A stretch of 50,939 bases of DNA from positions 1 to 50,939 of the forward strand of contig CALHTB010000015.1 of the NCBI GenBank assembly GCA_938038785.1. Reading direction: 5' to 3'. Positions 24,479 to 32,930 of the stretch are shown here, piece by piece (position 1 is the first letter of the stretch; each line of letters opens with the position of its first letter). The notes below the pieces were generated by a model. It was not told the origin of the DNA. It made no database searches and saw only the letters and a program-made list of their open reading frames with translations. The DNA comes from an uncultured Acidimicrobiales bacterium. Lineage in GTDB: Bacteria; Actinomycetota; Acidimicrobiia; Acidimicrobiales; SHLQ01. Position numbers and translations under genes: made by a program.

Positions 24479-25468
24479 ATGCCACGCGTACAACTTGACG
24501 ATATTGAAGCCACGACCGCCCAAGCGCTGATCAAGCACGGCGCAAGCCAGCACGCCGCCGACAAGGTTGCACACGCGGTCCGAATCGCCGAGTCAAACAA
24601 CAATCGGATCTGTGGGCTGTATTACGTCGAAAGCTATTGCACCCAGCTCGAAACTGGCCGGGTATTCGGTGATGTCGAGCCGGTGGTCAACCACGACAAG
24701 CCCGGCGCCGTTCGAGTCGATGCCAAGTATGGCTTTGCCCAGGTGGCGTTCGCCGCTGGCTTCGACACCGCGGTGCAAGCAGCAAAGGACAACGGCACGG
24801 TGGCACTGTCGATCGAGCACAGCCACACCTGCACGTCGCTTGGCTACTTCACCGAGCAGTTCGCCAACGCCGGCCTACTAGCCATCGGCGCCACAAACTC
24901 GACCGCCCGGGTTTCGCCACCCGGAGGTTCGGTCCCGATGCTCGGCACCAACCCCATGGCTATGGCTGTTCCCGCTCGCGACGGCGGCGTGGCCTTTCAG
25001 TTCGACTACAGCACCTCGGCGGTCGCGCTCGGAAAGATCACCATGGCGAAGGCCGCAGGAGAATCGATTCCCATGGGTTGGGCGGTCGATGCCGATGGCA
25101 ACGACACCACCGACCCAAACGAAGCGCTCGAGGGATCGCTGGTGTCGGCCGGCGGGTACAAGGGCTACGGCCTTGGCCTCATGGTCGAGGTGCTCGCCGG
25201 GGCACTCACCGGTTCACTCCTCAGCACCCAGATCCCGCCGCTCAAAGCCCCCGAAGGACCACACCACGACATCGGCCAGTTCTACCTCGTCATCGACCCC
25301 AACTCATTTGCAGGTGACGGCTTCTGGGACCGCCTCGACCAGATCTCGGCGGCCGTCGACGCCCAGCCAGGCGCACGCCTCCCCGGATCAACCCGAGGCG
25401 ACGTCGACGCGGTCGAGCTCGAAGACGCCGTCTGGGAGAGAATTAGGGATCTCGCCTCTAGCCGCTGA
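24479..25468 (+). CDS. Ldh2 family malate/L-lactate (or ureidoglycolate-like) dehydrogenase
   Basis: 329 residues of the NAD(P)-dependent Ldh2 fold: ADKVAHAVRIAESNNNRICGLYYVESY, VALSIEHSHTCTSLGYFTEQFANAGLLAIGATNS, SVPMLGTNPMAMAVPARDG and YKGYGLGLMVEVLAGALTGS. It reduces or oxidises a 2-hydroxy/2-oxo acid. It follows the FMN dehydrogenase by 33 bp in the same direction and overlaps the convergent aminotransferase by 11 bp. Confidence 0.88.
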   Translation: MPRVQLDDIEATTAQALIKHGASQHAADKVAHAVRIAESNNNRICGLYYVESYCTQLETGRVFGDVEPVVNHDKPGAVRVDAKYGFAQVAFAAGFDTAVQAAKDNGTVALSIEHSHTCTSLGYFTEQFANAGLLAIGATNSTARVSPPGGSVPMLGTNPMAMAVPARDGGVAFQFDYSTSAVALGKITMAKAAGESIPMGWAVDADGNDTTDPNEALEGSLVSAGGYKGYGLGLMVEVLAGALTGSLLSTQIPPLKAPEGPHHDIGQFYLVIDPNSFAGDGFWDRLDQISAAVDAQPGARLPGSTRGDVDAVELEDAVWERIRDLASSR

Positions 25469-26633
25469 GCTCGCGACTTAGCGAGAAGTCGGACAGCCTC
25501 GTGGTCAGTTCGTCCAGCCGATCGATCTCAGCATTGGCGAAGCTAAATCGAATGCACTGCTCGTCAGCTGGCATAAACGCGGTTCCCGGAATCATGAGGA
25601 TGCCCTGCTCTAACAGCAGCTGCTCGACAATGTCCGATGTCGGCACGTCGGCAAATGGGTGACGTACCCAGCCGTAGTAGGCGCCAGCCGAAAGCAGCTC
25701 GAAGCCGCCCGGCTCAGCGGCCATGATCTGCTCGAAGCGGTGTTGCTTGGCCGCGATCTCATCGATGCGAGCCTGCCGCCACTCCCCTGCCTCGGTGAGC
25801 CCGGCGTGGGCACCCTCCTGGCCAATTCGTGAAGGGCAGATCGTCACGCAGTCGATGAGCTTGGCCACCTCGTTAAGCAACGCGGGCGCTCCAACGACCG
25901 CGCCGACGCGTTGCCCAGGGATGGCCAAGTCTTTCGAGAACGAATGCAGGCTCACTACGTGCTCGCGCCAGGCCTCCCGGTGGAACAGTTCGTGCGGAGC
26001 GGCATCTCCTGGGATGAACGACCGGTACGTCTCGTCGATGATGAGTGCGACATCGTTGTCCCGGGCGAAGTCCGCGAATGCGCCGAGCTCGTTGGACGAC
26101 ATAGTGTGCCCGGTTGGGTTTCCAGGTGTCACCAGCACGATCGCACGCGTGCGATCGGTCAGTACTGCCGCAGCGTCATCGGTCGAGGGCGACAGACCAT
26201 TCGATGGTTTCAGATATGTCGACACCGCCCCATCTAGGCCAAGCCACATGTCGTGGTTGAAGTAGTACGGCACCGCGAGCATCACTTCGTCGCCCGGTTC
26301 GGTGAGCGCGCTCACCACCATTGCGAAGGCCTGATTGCAGCCCGAGGTAATGCACACGTCGTCGAGAGCGACATCGCCGCCGTACACCTCGTTGAGTTCC
26401 TCGACGAGCGCAGTCCGCAACGAAAGCAGGCCTCTCAGCGGCCCGTATCGACTTCCGTCGGGATGCGCGGCGATGTCGGCCATTCGCTGTTGCACTTCGG
26501 GCGCGGGCGGGAAGCCCGGTGCACCCTGCGACAGGTCGAGCAACGGCTTGTTGGCGGGCACGTCGTCGAGCAAATGCGCGTGCGCACCGATGGGGCTGTC
26601 GGGTTGCGCCAGCGTTCGTTGAGTCAGGCGCAC
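25458..26633 (-). CDS. class I/II pyridoxal-phosphate aminotransferase
   Basis: 391 residues from a GTG. Landmarks are LDLSQGAPGFPPAPEV, SRYGPLRGLLSLRTAL, ITSGCNQAFAMVVSAL, LVTPGNPTGHTMS, LIIDETYRSFIPG (Asp for the PLP ring N) and SLHSFSKDLAIPGQRVG (Schiff-base Lys). C-terminal IRFSFA holds the carboxylate Arg. It is an aspartate-aminotransferase-like fold of unknown specificity. Confidence 0.9.
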   Translation of the reverse strand: MRLTQRTLAQPDSPIGAHAHLLDDVPANKPLLDLSQGAPGFPPAPEVQQRMADIAAHPDGSRYGPLRGLLSLRTALVEELNEVYGGDVALDDVCITSGCNQAFAMVVSALTEPGDEVMLAVPYYFNHDMWLGLDGAVSTYLKPSNGLSPSTDDAAAVLTDRTRAIVLVTPGNPTGHTMSSNELGAFADFARDNDVALIIDETYRSFIPGDAAPHELFHREAWREHVVSLHSFSKDLAIPGQRVGAVVGAPALLNEVAKLIDCVTICPSRIGQEGAHAGLTEAGEWRQARIDEIAAKQHRFEQIMAAEPGGFELLSAGAYYGWVRHPFADVPTSDIVEQLLLEQGILMIPGTAFMPADEQCIRFSFANAEIDRLDELTTRLSDFSLSRELSG

Positions 26634-26723
26634 GGGCGCCCGCCCACTTCGTCACACGAGATCTGCATGCGACGAACGTAGTGGGCGGACACCAGCCCTG
26701 CCTATGTCATACGCGGCTGATTC

Positions 26724-27068
26724 CTAGGCGGCAGCCGCGTCAATTTGGCCGTGGGCTTCGGCCAGAAGCTTCGCAACGCCGACACGTTGGGTGGGCTTGG
26801 CTACTTGCTGGGCCACCACCTCGGTGCGACTCAGCGTTGCGCCTCCGGCTTGATAGAACCGTCGACGCACCGTGCCAAACAGGACAACCGCATCGCCCTC
26901 GACGATTGCCAGCGCCTTCTTTGGCGGGTTATTCCATTGCACCGGAACCGTGAGCTTTCGTCCGTCGATGATGGTGGCAACATCCCAGTTCATGATGTTG
27001 AGCCCCGATGGAAGTGTCCGTTCAATCGGCTCACTGGACAGGGTCCCCTGCAAAACGACGACATTCAT
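26724..27068 (-). CDS. single-stranded DNA-binding protein (short SSB paralogue)
   Basis: 114 residues, an OB fold without the acidic C-terminal tail (DDDIPF type) of the main replicative SSB. Features are NVVVLQGTLSSEPIERTLPSGLNIMNWDVAT, VPVQWNNPPKKALAIVEGDAVVLFGTVRRRFY and the tail AKLLAEAHGQIDAAAA. It resembles accessory SSBs of actinobacteria. The missing tail predicts no recruitment of repair and replication partners. It stands alone. Confidence 0.82.
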   Translation of the reverse strand: MNVVVLQGTLSSEPIERTLPSGLNIMNWDVATIIDGRKLTVPVQWNNPPKKALAIVEGDAVVLFGTVRRRFYQAGGATLSRTEVVAQQVAKPTQRVGVAKLLAEAHGQIDAAAA

Positions 27069-27152
27069 CGTCTCTCTTCTTTCGTTGAAGTTGTGTGCGG
27101 GGGAAGTGCTAGTGGAAACGTAGCCGCGCCCTGTGACAAGACCTCTGAACCG

Positions 27153-28280
27153 CTAGGTACTCGAGCCCTCGTAGAGCGGGCCGTGCTCGATGTTTGGCAG
27201 AACGTATTTCGCAAAGAGGTCGGCTTCGGCAGCGTGGGTGTATCCGCTCAGAATGAACGCGCCGATTCCGACGTCTTGATACGCACGGAGCTTGGCCAGC
27301 ACCTGGTCGGGGTCGCCAACAATGGCAGCACCGGCACCACTGCGAGCCCGGCCAATACCGGTCCACAGATTTTCCTCGACGAACCCATCGTCTTCAGCTG
27401 CATCGCGCAGCTCGTTCTGACGGGCCACGCCTGCAGACGCTGTGTCGAGCGACTTCTGCCGAATCTTCTCGCCATCGTCGGCGTCGAGCTTCGACAGCAA
27501 TCGGTCGGCGGCGGCCCGAGCTTCGGCCTCGGTCTCTCGCACAATGACGTGGGCGCGAAGCCCGTACTTCAATTCACGGCCATAAGCGTCCGCCCGCTCG
27601 CGCATATCGGCAACAGTGTCGGCGACACCGGCAACGGTGTCAGGCCAAGTGAGGAAAACGTCGGCGTGCTGTGCGGCCGTGTCTTTCGCAGCCGGGCTGA
27701 AGCCGCCAAAATAAAACGGCGGGCACTTACCCGACACCGTCCGCATCCTTGGGGGGTCGACCTTGAGCTGTACGAACTGGCCCTGGAAGTCGATCGATCG
27801 ACCGTCGAGCAAGCTGCGGAGCACCTTCATCCACTCACGGGTTCGCTGGTAGCGCGGTTCGGACTCGAGCGGAGCCCCAGGGATGTCACTCGAAATGATG
27901 TTGATCGTCAGACGGCCGTTCGCCATCTGGTCGATTGTGGCCAGCTGGCGGGCGAGCTGCGGAAGCCACATCTCCCCCATGCGTACCGCGAGCAACAATT
28001 GGATCTGCTCGGTGTGGGTTGCCACGGCCGCCGCGAACGACGTGGAGTCCATGCCGAGCTGGTAGCCCGATGGCAGCAACACGTTGTCATAGCCAAGCTT
28101 GTCGGCCGTGGTGACGATGTTGGAACAGTGGGCCCAACTGCTTTGCAGGTCGGGGTTCGGGACGCCGAGGAACTCGTAGTCGTCGTCGCACAATGCACCA
28201 AACCAGGAGATCTCAGCCTTGTTGTCGGGACTTCCGCCCGACGTCCCCACATCACCAACATGGTCGCTCTGCTCAGTCAT
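27153..28280 (-). CDS. LLM-class flavin-dependent monooxygenase (alkanesulfonate monooxygenase SsuD-like)
   Basis: 375 residues of the luciferase-like barrel: ISWFGALCDDDYEFLG, DKLGYDNVLLPSGYQLGMDSTSFAAAVATHTEQIQLLLAVRMGEMWLPQLARQLATIDQMANGRLTINIISSD, YQRTREWMKVLRSLLDG, and PFYFGGFSPAAKDTAAQHADVFLTW. It is a reduced-FMN-dependent oxygenase probably acting on a sulfonate or similar compound. The start codon overlaps the aldo/keto reductase stop by 4 bp. No SsuABC transporter or reductase is adjacent, so the substrate remains open. Confidence 0.88.
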   Translation of the reverse strand: MTEQSDHVGDVGTSGGSPDNKAEISWFGALCDDDYEFLGVPNPDLQSSWAHCSNIVTTADKLGYDNVLLPSGYQLGMDSTSFAAAVATHTEQIQLLLAVRMGEMWLPQLARQLATIDQMANGRLTINIISSDIPGAPLESEPRYQRTREWMKVLRSLLDGRSIDFQGQFVQLKVDPPRMRTVSGKCPPFYFGGFSPAAKDTAAQHADVFLTWPDTVAGVADTVADMRERADAYGRELKYGLRAHVIVRETEAEARAAADRLLSKLDADDGEKIRQKSLDTASAGVARQNELRDAAEDDGFVEENLWTGIGRARSGAGAAIVGDPDQVLAKLRAYQDVGIGAFILSGYTHAAEADLFAKYVLPNIEHGPLYEGSST

Positions 28281-29200
28281 GGAAGTGGCACTCCTTCGCT
28301 GGCCGCCACGATGTCGTAGACGTCGTTGCGGTCGAGATGCACGTCGAAGGCGGCTGCACCAGCGGTCAAACGCTCGGGGGTTTGGGTGCCGAGCAAGGCA
28401 ACCGGCTGGGATGGGTGTGCGAGCACGAACGCGATAGCAACCGTTGCCCGGTCAACGCCTTCACGCTCGGCCAAAGCGTCGATAACCTCGAGAAGCTCGG
28501 GTCGGATGCCGTCACCCGAAAACAGTCGGCCACCGGCGAGCGGGCTCCACGCCAGCGGAACCACACCGTCACGCATCGAACGATCGAACATGCCGTCACG
28601 AAGCGGCGCTAAGGCAGCCACGGAATACTCGGGCTGGGTTGACACGATGGGTGCTTGGAGATGGGAAGCCAACGCGTCGTATTGATCGACGGTGAAGTTC
28701 GAAATGCCGACCATCGAGATTTTGCCGGCGGCCACGAGACCATCGAGCGTCTCGGCCAGCGATGCCGGATGGGTGAACATGTCTGGTCGATGGATTTGGT
28801 ACAGGTCGATGACATCGACACCGAGGCGGCTGAGCGATGCGTCAACCGCGCTCGTCAGGTACTCGGGGCTCGAGTCGTACGGCAGTGGCGGCATGATGCC
28901 GCCCTTGGTCGCGAGGACCATCCGGTCTCGAAGTTCGGGAGATGCTGCCAGAACCTGGCCGAGGCGTTCCTCGTTTTGCCCGAACCCGGTTCCGCCATGG
29001 TCGAGGCCGTACACGTCAGCGGTGTCGATCAGATTGAGGCCGGCGTCGAGGGCTGTCTCGATCAGTGCCTGATTCGCGGCGACATCGTCAGCGGTCAAAC
29101 GCCACGTGCCGTAACCAAGGGCCCCAATTTCAGGTCCGTTAGGTCCAAGACGACGCGGAGCTGAGCTGACAAGATTTGACGCAGGGTTCTTCGATGCCAT
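28277..29200 (-). CDS. aldo/keto reductase
   Basis: 307 residues from the ATG at 29200 (MASKNPASN). The frame upstream to 29236 runs through a LacI-type operator and is not used. The catalytic Asp-Tyr pair is in LNLIDTADVYG; the Lys in MVLATKGGI and His in DLYQIHRPD complete the tetrad. WSPLAGG and the NADPH-binding C terminus are present. It probably reduces a sugar-like carbonyl. It is co-translated with the LLM oxygenase, with a LacI-type box 32 bp upstream shared with the divergent Gfo/Idh gene. Confidence 0.9.
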   Translation of the reverse strand: MASKNPASNLVSSAPRRLGPNGPEIGALGYGTWRLTADDVAANQALIETALDAGLNLIDTADVYGLDHGGTGFGQNEERLGQVLAASPELRDRMVLATKGGIMPPLPYDSSPEYLTSAVDASLSRLGVDVIDLYQIHRPDMFTHPASLAETLDGLVAAGKISMVGISNFTVDQYDALASHLQAPIVSTQPEYSVAALAPLRDGMFDRSMRDGVVPLAWSPLAGGRLFSGDGIRPELLEVIDALAEREGVDRATVAIAFVLAHPSQPVALLGTQTPERLTAGAAAFDVHLDRNDVYDIVAASEGVPLP

Positions 29201-29231
29201 GTACGTAAGTACATCAGCTAGACAGATCGAA

Positions 29232-29245
29232 TGCAAACGTTTACA
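29232..29245. promoter_or_regulatory. LacI-family operator (TGCAAACGTTTACA)
   Basis: A 14 bp near-perfect palindrome with the central CG typical of LacI family sites. It lies between the divergent starts at 29200 and 29282. The same sequence in reverse is at 37765 upstream of the sugar-binding protein gene. Confidence 0.75.
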
Positions 29246-29281
29246 TTCAAACTAAATCAACACTAGAGAAGTTGCCGAGCT

Positions 29282-30409
29282 ATGACTGACCATCACATCC
29301 GATATGGCATTATCGGGACCGGGATGATGGGCATCGAACACATCCTGAACATCGCGGCTCTCGACGACACCAGCGTTGTTGCCATTGCTGATACCGACGC
29401 ACATCAACGGAACCTCGGGCTCGAAGCCGCACCCGGCGCAACCGTCTACGAGGACTACCGCGACCTGCTTGCCGACGACTCGGTCGATGCGGTCGTCATC
29501 GTTACGCCGAACTTCACCCACATCGATGTCATGACCGATGTCATTGCCTCAGGCAAGCACGTACTTTGCGAGAAACCGCTGTGCACTACGACCGCGGATT
29601 GCCAGCAACTCATCGAGCTTGGCCAGGGCTACAACGGCGTGATCTGGGTCGGCCTCGAATACCGCTACATGCCCGCAGTCGGCGCGCTCATCGACGAAGT
29701 TCGCAACGGCTTCGTCGGCGACGTCAAGATGGTGACGATCCGAGAGCACCGCTTTCCGTTCCTCGTCAAGGTTGGCGATTGGAACCGGTTCAGCCGCAAC
29801 ACTGGCGGGACTCTGGTCGAGAAGACCTGCCACTACTTCGACCTAATGAATCTGATCATCGGTGAGCGACCGTTGCAGGTCTATGCGTCGGGCAACCAAG
29901 CGGTCAACCACCTGGACGAGGTGTACGACGGCCAGACCAGTGACATTCTCGATAATGCCTACGTCATCGTCGACTACCCGAATAACGTGCGCGCCATGCT
30001 CGACCTGTGTATGTTCGCCGAGGCCACGAAAGACCAGGAAGAGATTGCAGTCGTTGGAGCGAAGGGCAAGCTCGACGCTCGGATTCCCACCTCCGAGCTT
30101 CACCTCGGTACACGATCTGGCGAGGGCATCCCCGACATCGGCAACGTCGAAACCCGCCCAATTGTGAATGACAAGATCAAGCACACCGGCCTGCATCACG
30201 GTGCCAGCTACCTAGAGCACGTCGACTTCGCCGAAGCCATCCGCGCTCACCGCAACGCCGGCGGCGGCTCCGAAGGCGCAGCGGCTGTCGAGGCCCTCGG
30301 CACACTCGTCTCCCTGCAGGATGGCATGTGGTCGGTAGCCATCGGCGAAGCCGCACACCGCAGCATCGAAGAAAACCGCCCAGTAACCCTCGCCGAAATC
30401 CTCAACTAG
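29282..30409 (+). CDS. Gfo/Idh/MocA family oxidoreductase
   Basis: 375 residues. An N-terminal Rossmann fold (YGIIGTGMMGIEHILNIAAL, VAIADTD), SVDAVVIVTPNFTHIDV and GKHVLCEKPLCTT (catalytic Lys in EKP) are followed by GGTLVEKTCHYFDLMNLI, containing the conserved catalytic His. It oxidises or reduces a sugar or inositol-type substrate with NAD(P). The LacI box in the divergent promoter ties it to the alpha-glucoside locus. Confidence 0.9.
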   Translation: MTDHHIRYGIIGTGMMGIEHILNIAALDDTSVVAIADTDAHQRNLGLEAAPGATVYEDYRDLLADDSVDAVVIVTPNFTHIDVMTDVIASGKHVLCEKPLCTTTADCQQLIELGQGYNGVIWVGLEYRYMPAVGALIDEVRNGFVGDVKMVTIREHRFPFLVKVGDWNRFSRNTGGTLVEKTCHYFDLMNLIIGERPLQVYASGNQAVNHLDEVYDGQTSDILDNAYVIVDYPNNVRAMLDLCMFAEATKDQEEIAVVGAKGKLDARIPTSELHLGTRSGEGIPDIGNVETRPIVNDKIKHTGLHHGASYLEHVDFAEAIRAHRNAGGGSEGAAAVEALGTLVSLQDGMWSVAIGEAAHRSIEENRPVTLAEILN

Positions 30410-30414
30410 ACCTC

Positions 30415-30798
30415 ATGGGAGGGCGAACACTCGACCAGCTCGACCCACCTGCCTGGGTTGACCCGCCAACCCGGTCAAGCTTGGTGGACCGGTGCTACGC
30501 CCTTCGCAGCAAGCCCATCGACGAGTTCACGCCCGAGGATCTCCGAATCATGATCGGACAGAAGATCTGCCTGGACTGGCTTGTGCCCATTGCACTTGAT
30601 CTTCTCGAGGAGGATCCGTTCGTCGCTGGCGACTTCTACGACGGCGATCTGCTCGTCGCTGTATTACGAGCCCGATCCGAACTCACCACGACTAATCCCA
30701 AACTCCTCCGTCGAGTCGAACAGCTCGCCACTCCAGCGCTCGCCGACAGCACCGCAGACAAGCTGGTCAAAAAGGCGATCGCAGACTTCAACGCATAG
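30415..30798 (+). CDS. CdiI-like contact-dependent inhibition immunity protein, orphan
   Basis: 127 residues from the ATG at 30415, five bases after the Gfo/Idh stop. The longer frame from 30328 overlaps that gene and is rejected. The segment CYALRSKPIDEFTPEDLRIMIGQKICLDWLVPIALDLLEEDPFVAGDFYDGDLLVAVL carries the LR-L-GQ-i-L-LvP-AL-LE-DP---GD-Y-GDLL pattern of CdiI-type immunity proteins. These bind and neutralise a cognate CdiA-CT toxin. No CdiA, Rhs or other toxin gene is nearby. It may protect against neighbours' toxins or have another role. Confidence 0.65.
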   Translation: MGGRTLDQLDPPAWVDPPTRSSLVDRCYALRSKPIDEFTPEDLRIMIGQKICLDWLVPIALDLLEEDPFVAGDFYDGDLLVAVLRARSELTTTNPKLLRRVEQLATPALADSTADKLVKKAIADFNA

Positions 30799-30812
30799 CC
30801 AGCCACGGTCAA

Positions 30813-30843
30813 GTCAACCCCAGGGTCTGACCCCATCGTTGAC
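30813..30843. repeat. REP-like palindrome, type B, left of RAYT
   Basis: 31 bp ending GGGTCTGACCCCATCGTTGAC, in the same orientation as the copy at 31899. It lies 105 bp before the RAYT start codon and 14 bp after the CdiI stop. The left arm has three mismatches. Confidence 0.85.
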
Positions 30844-30851
30844 ATCGGGCG

Positions 30852-30874
30852 TTGATGTCAGACCCAGCATGTAA
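30852..30874. repeat. degenerate REP-like fragment
   Basis: TTGATGTCAGACCCAGCATG resembles a type A right arm and core but lacks its partner arm. It lies directly after the 30813 copy. Confidence 0.4.
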
Positions 30875-30948
30875 CTTGTGCCTGGAGCAACACGCTCTAC
30901 GTATCGGCACCTTGCGGAGCCCTCCTCATCTATGAAGAAGGCACCGAC

Positions 30949-31896
30949 ATGGCGCGCAAGCCACGAATCGACTTTCCGGGCGCATTCCACCATGTAATGA
31001 ACCGCGGGGCAGCTCGACAGGCGACATACCGCAATGAACTCGACTACGAGCTCTTCCTAGGCCTGTGGGCCGACGCATCCGCACGGTTCGGAATCGAGGT
31101 GATCGCCTACGCGTTCATGGGCAACCACTATCACCTCTTTGTCCACTCACCCGACGGGCAGCTATCGGCCACGATGCAGTACGTGGCGTCGAGGTACACC
31201 CAGACCTTCAACTTCCACCACCAGCGCGATGGCGCGTTGTTCCGAGGAAGGTTCCACTCGGTTCTCGTCGATTCGGAGACGTACTTCGCAAGGGTGGCTC
31301 GATACATCGAGCTCAATCCGGTAGATGCCGGGCTCTGCCGGATAGACGACCTGCACAATTACCAATGGTCCAGCTTCAAATTCTACTCGGGCTGCCAAGC
31401 ACCACCCCAGTGGCTAAGCACTCGACACCTGTTCGGTCGATTCGATTCACCTGAGCACTATCGCGAATTCATCGAGTCGGGTGCCATAGATCGACCTCTG
31501 CAGAACTTCTATTCGCGCCCGATATTGCCTGGCAGAGTGCTGGGAGACTCGACGTTCGTCAACAAGCTGACGGCAAACTACCCTGAGCGCGTCCAGGGCC
31601 TTTCGCCCGGCATCGGCCAGATCACAGCCGATGACATCGAAGCCCTTGTTGTACTGCTTGGCGGCGCAACGATTCGCCAGCTGTCCGACATCTCGCTAAG
31701 CAGCAACCCAGCACGACTGGTCACAATCATGCTGACTCAGGAGCTCACGGACGAACCTCGATCTAGCCTTGCAGCTCGGTACGGATATTCGAGCGCTAGC
31801 AGCTTTGTCCGAGCCGCCTCTCGTGCGCGGCAAGGCGCTTGCGACCAGGCCGTAGCCGATCTAAAGACAGCAGTTCTCGCAGCTCTCTACGGCTAG
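30949..31896 (+). CDS. REP-associated tyrosine transposase (RAYT, Y1_Tnp / IS200-like HUH)
   Basis: 315 residues. The N terminus ARKPRIDFPGAFHHVMNRGA and the HUH motif FMGNHYHLFVHSPDGQLSATMQYV are RAYT signatures, as are RDGALFRGRFHSVLVDSETYF and ARYIELNPVDAGLC; the Tyr in RYIELNP is the candidate nucleophile, with WSSFKFY after it. The C-terminal 150 residues include an HTH-like segment (RSSLAARYGYSSASSFVRAASRA). Such enzymes bind and cut single-stranded REP palindromes. Type B palindromes lie 105 bp upstream and 2 bp after the stop codon, in direct orientation, supporting this as the enzyme that spread the repeats. Confidence 0.92.
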   Translation: MARKPRIDFPGAFHHVMNRGAARQATYRNELDYELFLGLWADASARFGIEVIAYAFMGNHYHLFVHSPDGQLSATMQYVASRYTQTFNFHHQRDGALFRGRFHSVLVDSETYFARVARYIELNPVDAGLCRIDDLHNYQWSSFKFYSGCQAPPQWLSTRHLFGRFDSPEHYREFIESGAIDRPLQNFYSRPILPGRVLGDSTFVNKLTANYPERVQGLSPGIGQITADDIEALVVLLGGATIRQLSDISLSSNPARLVTIMLTQELTDEPRSSLAARYGYSSASSFVRAASRARQGACDQAVADLKTAVLAALYG

Positions 31897-31898
31897 CG

Positions 31899-31929
31899 GT
31901 CAAGACTGGGGTCTGACCCCATCGTTGAC
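31899..31929. repeat. REP-like palindrome, type B, right of RAYT
   Basis: 31 bp: GTCAAGACTGGGGTC, T, GACCCCATCGTTGAC. It begins three bases after the last base of the RAYT stop codon and is nearly identical to the alr-embedded copy. Confidence 0.9.
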
Positions 31930-31962
31930 ACCTGAGCAAGTGGAGTGGCGGCCGGTGTGAAG

Positions 31963-31983
31963 ACTGGGGTCAGACCCCGGAGT
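31963..31983. repeat. REP-like palindrome, short mixed copy
   Basis: The core TGGGGTC-A-GACCCC with only short flanks lies 33 bp after the previous copy and 2 bp before the stop codon of the convergent dehydratase gene (31986). Confidence 0.7.
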
Positions 31984-31985
31984 TG

Positions 31986-32849
31986 TTAGAGGTCGGAGAG
32001 TTTGGTGTTGGCGCCGCAGATCACGACACCTACCCGTTCATCGGGGGCTGGGCTGTAGGCACCGGTTTGGAGAGCCGCGATGGTGGTGGCGACGGCTGGC
32101 TCGACGATTATGCGCCAGTTATCCCAGAGTAATTGGCGGGCGGCCAAGACCGCATCGTCGGCGACAAGAGCACTCGGCGCGTCGGCAGTCGATAAAGCCC
32201 TCCACGCAAGCTCACCAACCTGCGTTGCGCCAAGTGCATCGGCGGTGACACCGGAGACCTCGACGTCGACCGGTTCGCCAGCAGCGAGCGCCGCTGCGTA
32301 GGCGTTCGTGGTTTCTCCTTCGCAAACGACGATGCGGGTGCGGTCGCCAACAGCGCAGGCTGCTCCGCCGGAGAGGCCTCCCCCGCCGCATGCGAGCAGA
32401 ATGGAATCGAGTTCACCGACCTGGTCGATGAACTCAAGCGACGCCGTGCCAGCCCCGGCCATCACATCGGGATGGTTGTATGCGTGAATGCTGGTGGCCC
32501 CGGTCTCGGCCTGAAACTCTTGGCTGGCCTCTAGCGCCTCACCGTAAACCGCTCCGACCTGATGCACCGTGGCACCGTACGAACGGAGTCGATCGACCTT
32601 CGCAGGGGACGAGATGGTGGGGACGAATATGTTCGCCGCCAACCCGCGCTCACGGGCAGCCCAAGCAACTGCAGCCCCATGATTACCACCCGACGCGGCG
32701 ACGACACCAGCGCTACTGACATCGTTTCGAGCCAGGAAGTGGCTGGCACCGCGGGCTTTGAAGGTTCCGCTGTGCTGAAGCTGCTCGAGCTTGAGCCACA
32801 CATCAAGCCCATCAGCCAGCCCAAGCTCGTGCCTCGAAACCGCAAGCAC
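31986..32849 (-). CDS. threonine dehydratase-like PLP enzyme (serine/threonine ammonia-lyase fold), start uncertain
   Basis: 287 residues from the first standard start, a GTG at 32849. Motifs are LKLEQLQHSGTFKARGA (PLP Lys), VVAASGGNHGAAVAWAARERGL, FVPTISSPAKVDRLRSYGATV, ILLACGGGGLSGGAACAV and EPAVATTIAAL. The frame stays open for 27 codons upstream to an ATC at 32930 immediately after the permease stop codon. It encodes QVPSSRDVAEAAERLGALV and then RRTPV, the normal family N terminus. The true start may therefore be a rare AUC (CDS 31986-32930), preceded by AAAGGG. It deaminates a hydroxyamino acid or racemises one. Its link to the sugar operon is unclear. Confidence 0.82.
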   Translation of the reverse strand: MLAVSRHELGLADGLDVWLKLEQLQHSGTFKARGASHFLARNDVSSAGVVAASGGNHGAAVAWAARERGLAANIFVPTISSPAKVDRLRSYGATVHQVGAVYGEALEASQEFQAETGATSIHAYNHPDVMAGAGTASLEFIDQVGELDSILLACGGGGLSGGAACAVGDRTRIVVCEGETTNAYAAALAAGEPVDVEVSGVTADALGATQVGELAWRALSTADAPSALVADDAVLAARQLLWDNWRIIVEPAVATTIAALQTGAYSPAPDERVGVVICGANTKLSDL

Positions 32850-32930
32850 TGGCGTGCGGCGAACGAGCGCGCCAAGACGCTCGGCTGCCTCGGCAACGTC
32901 GCGGCTCGATGGAACCTGCGCGGCGATGAT

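Noticed and set aside
26745..28319. 524-codon plus-strand open frame
   Set aside because: It is antisense to the SSB and LLM genes, whose protein motifs are unmistakable; its own translation is Arg/His/Gly-rich with no motif.
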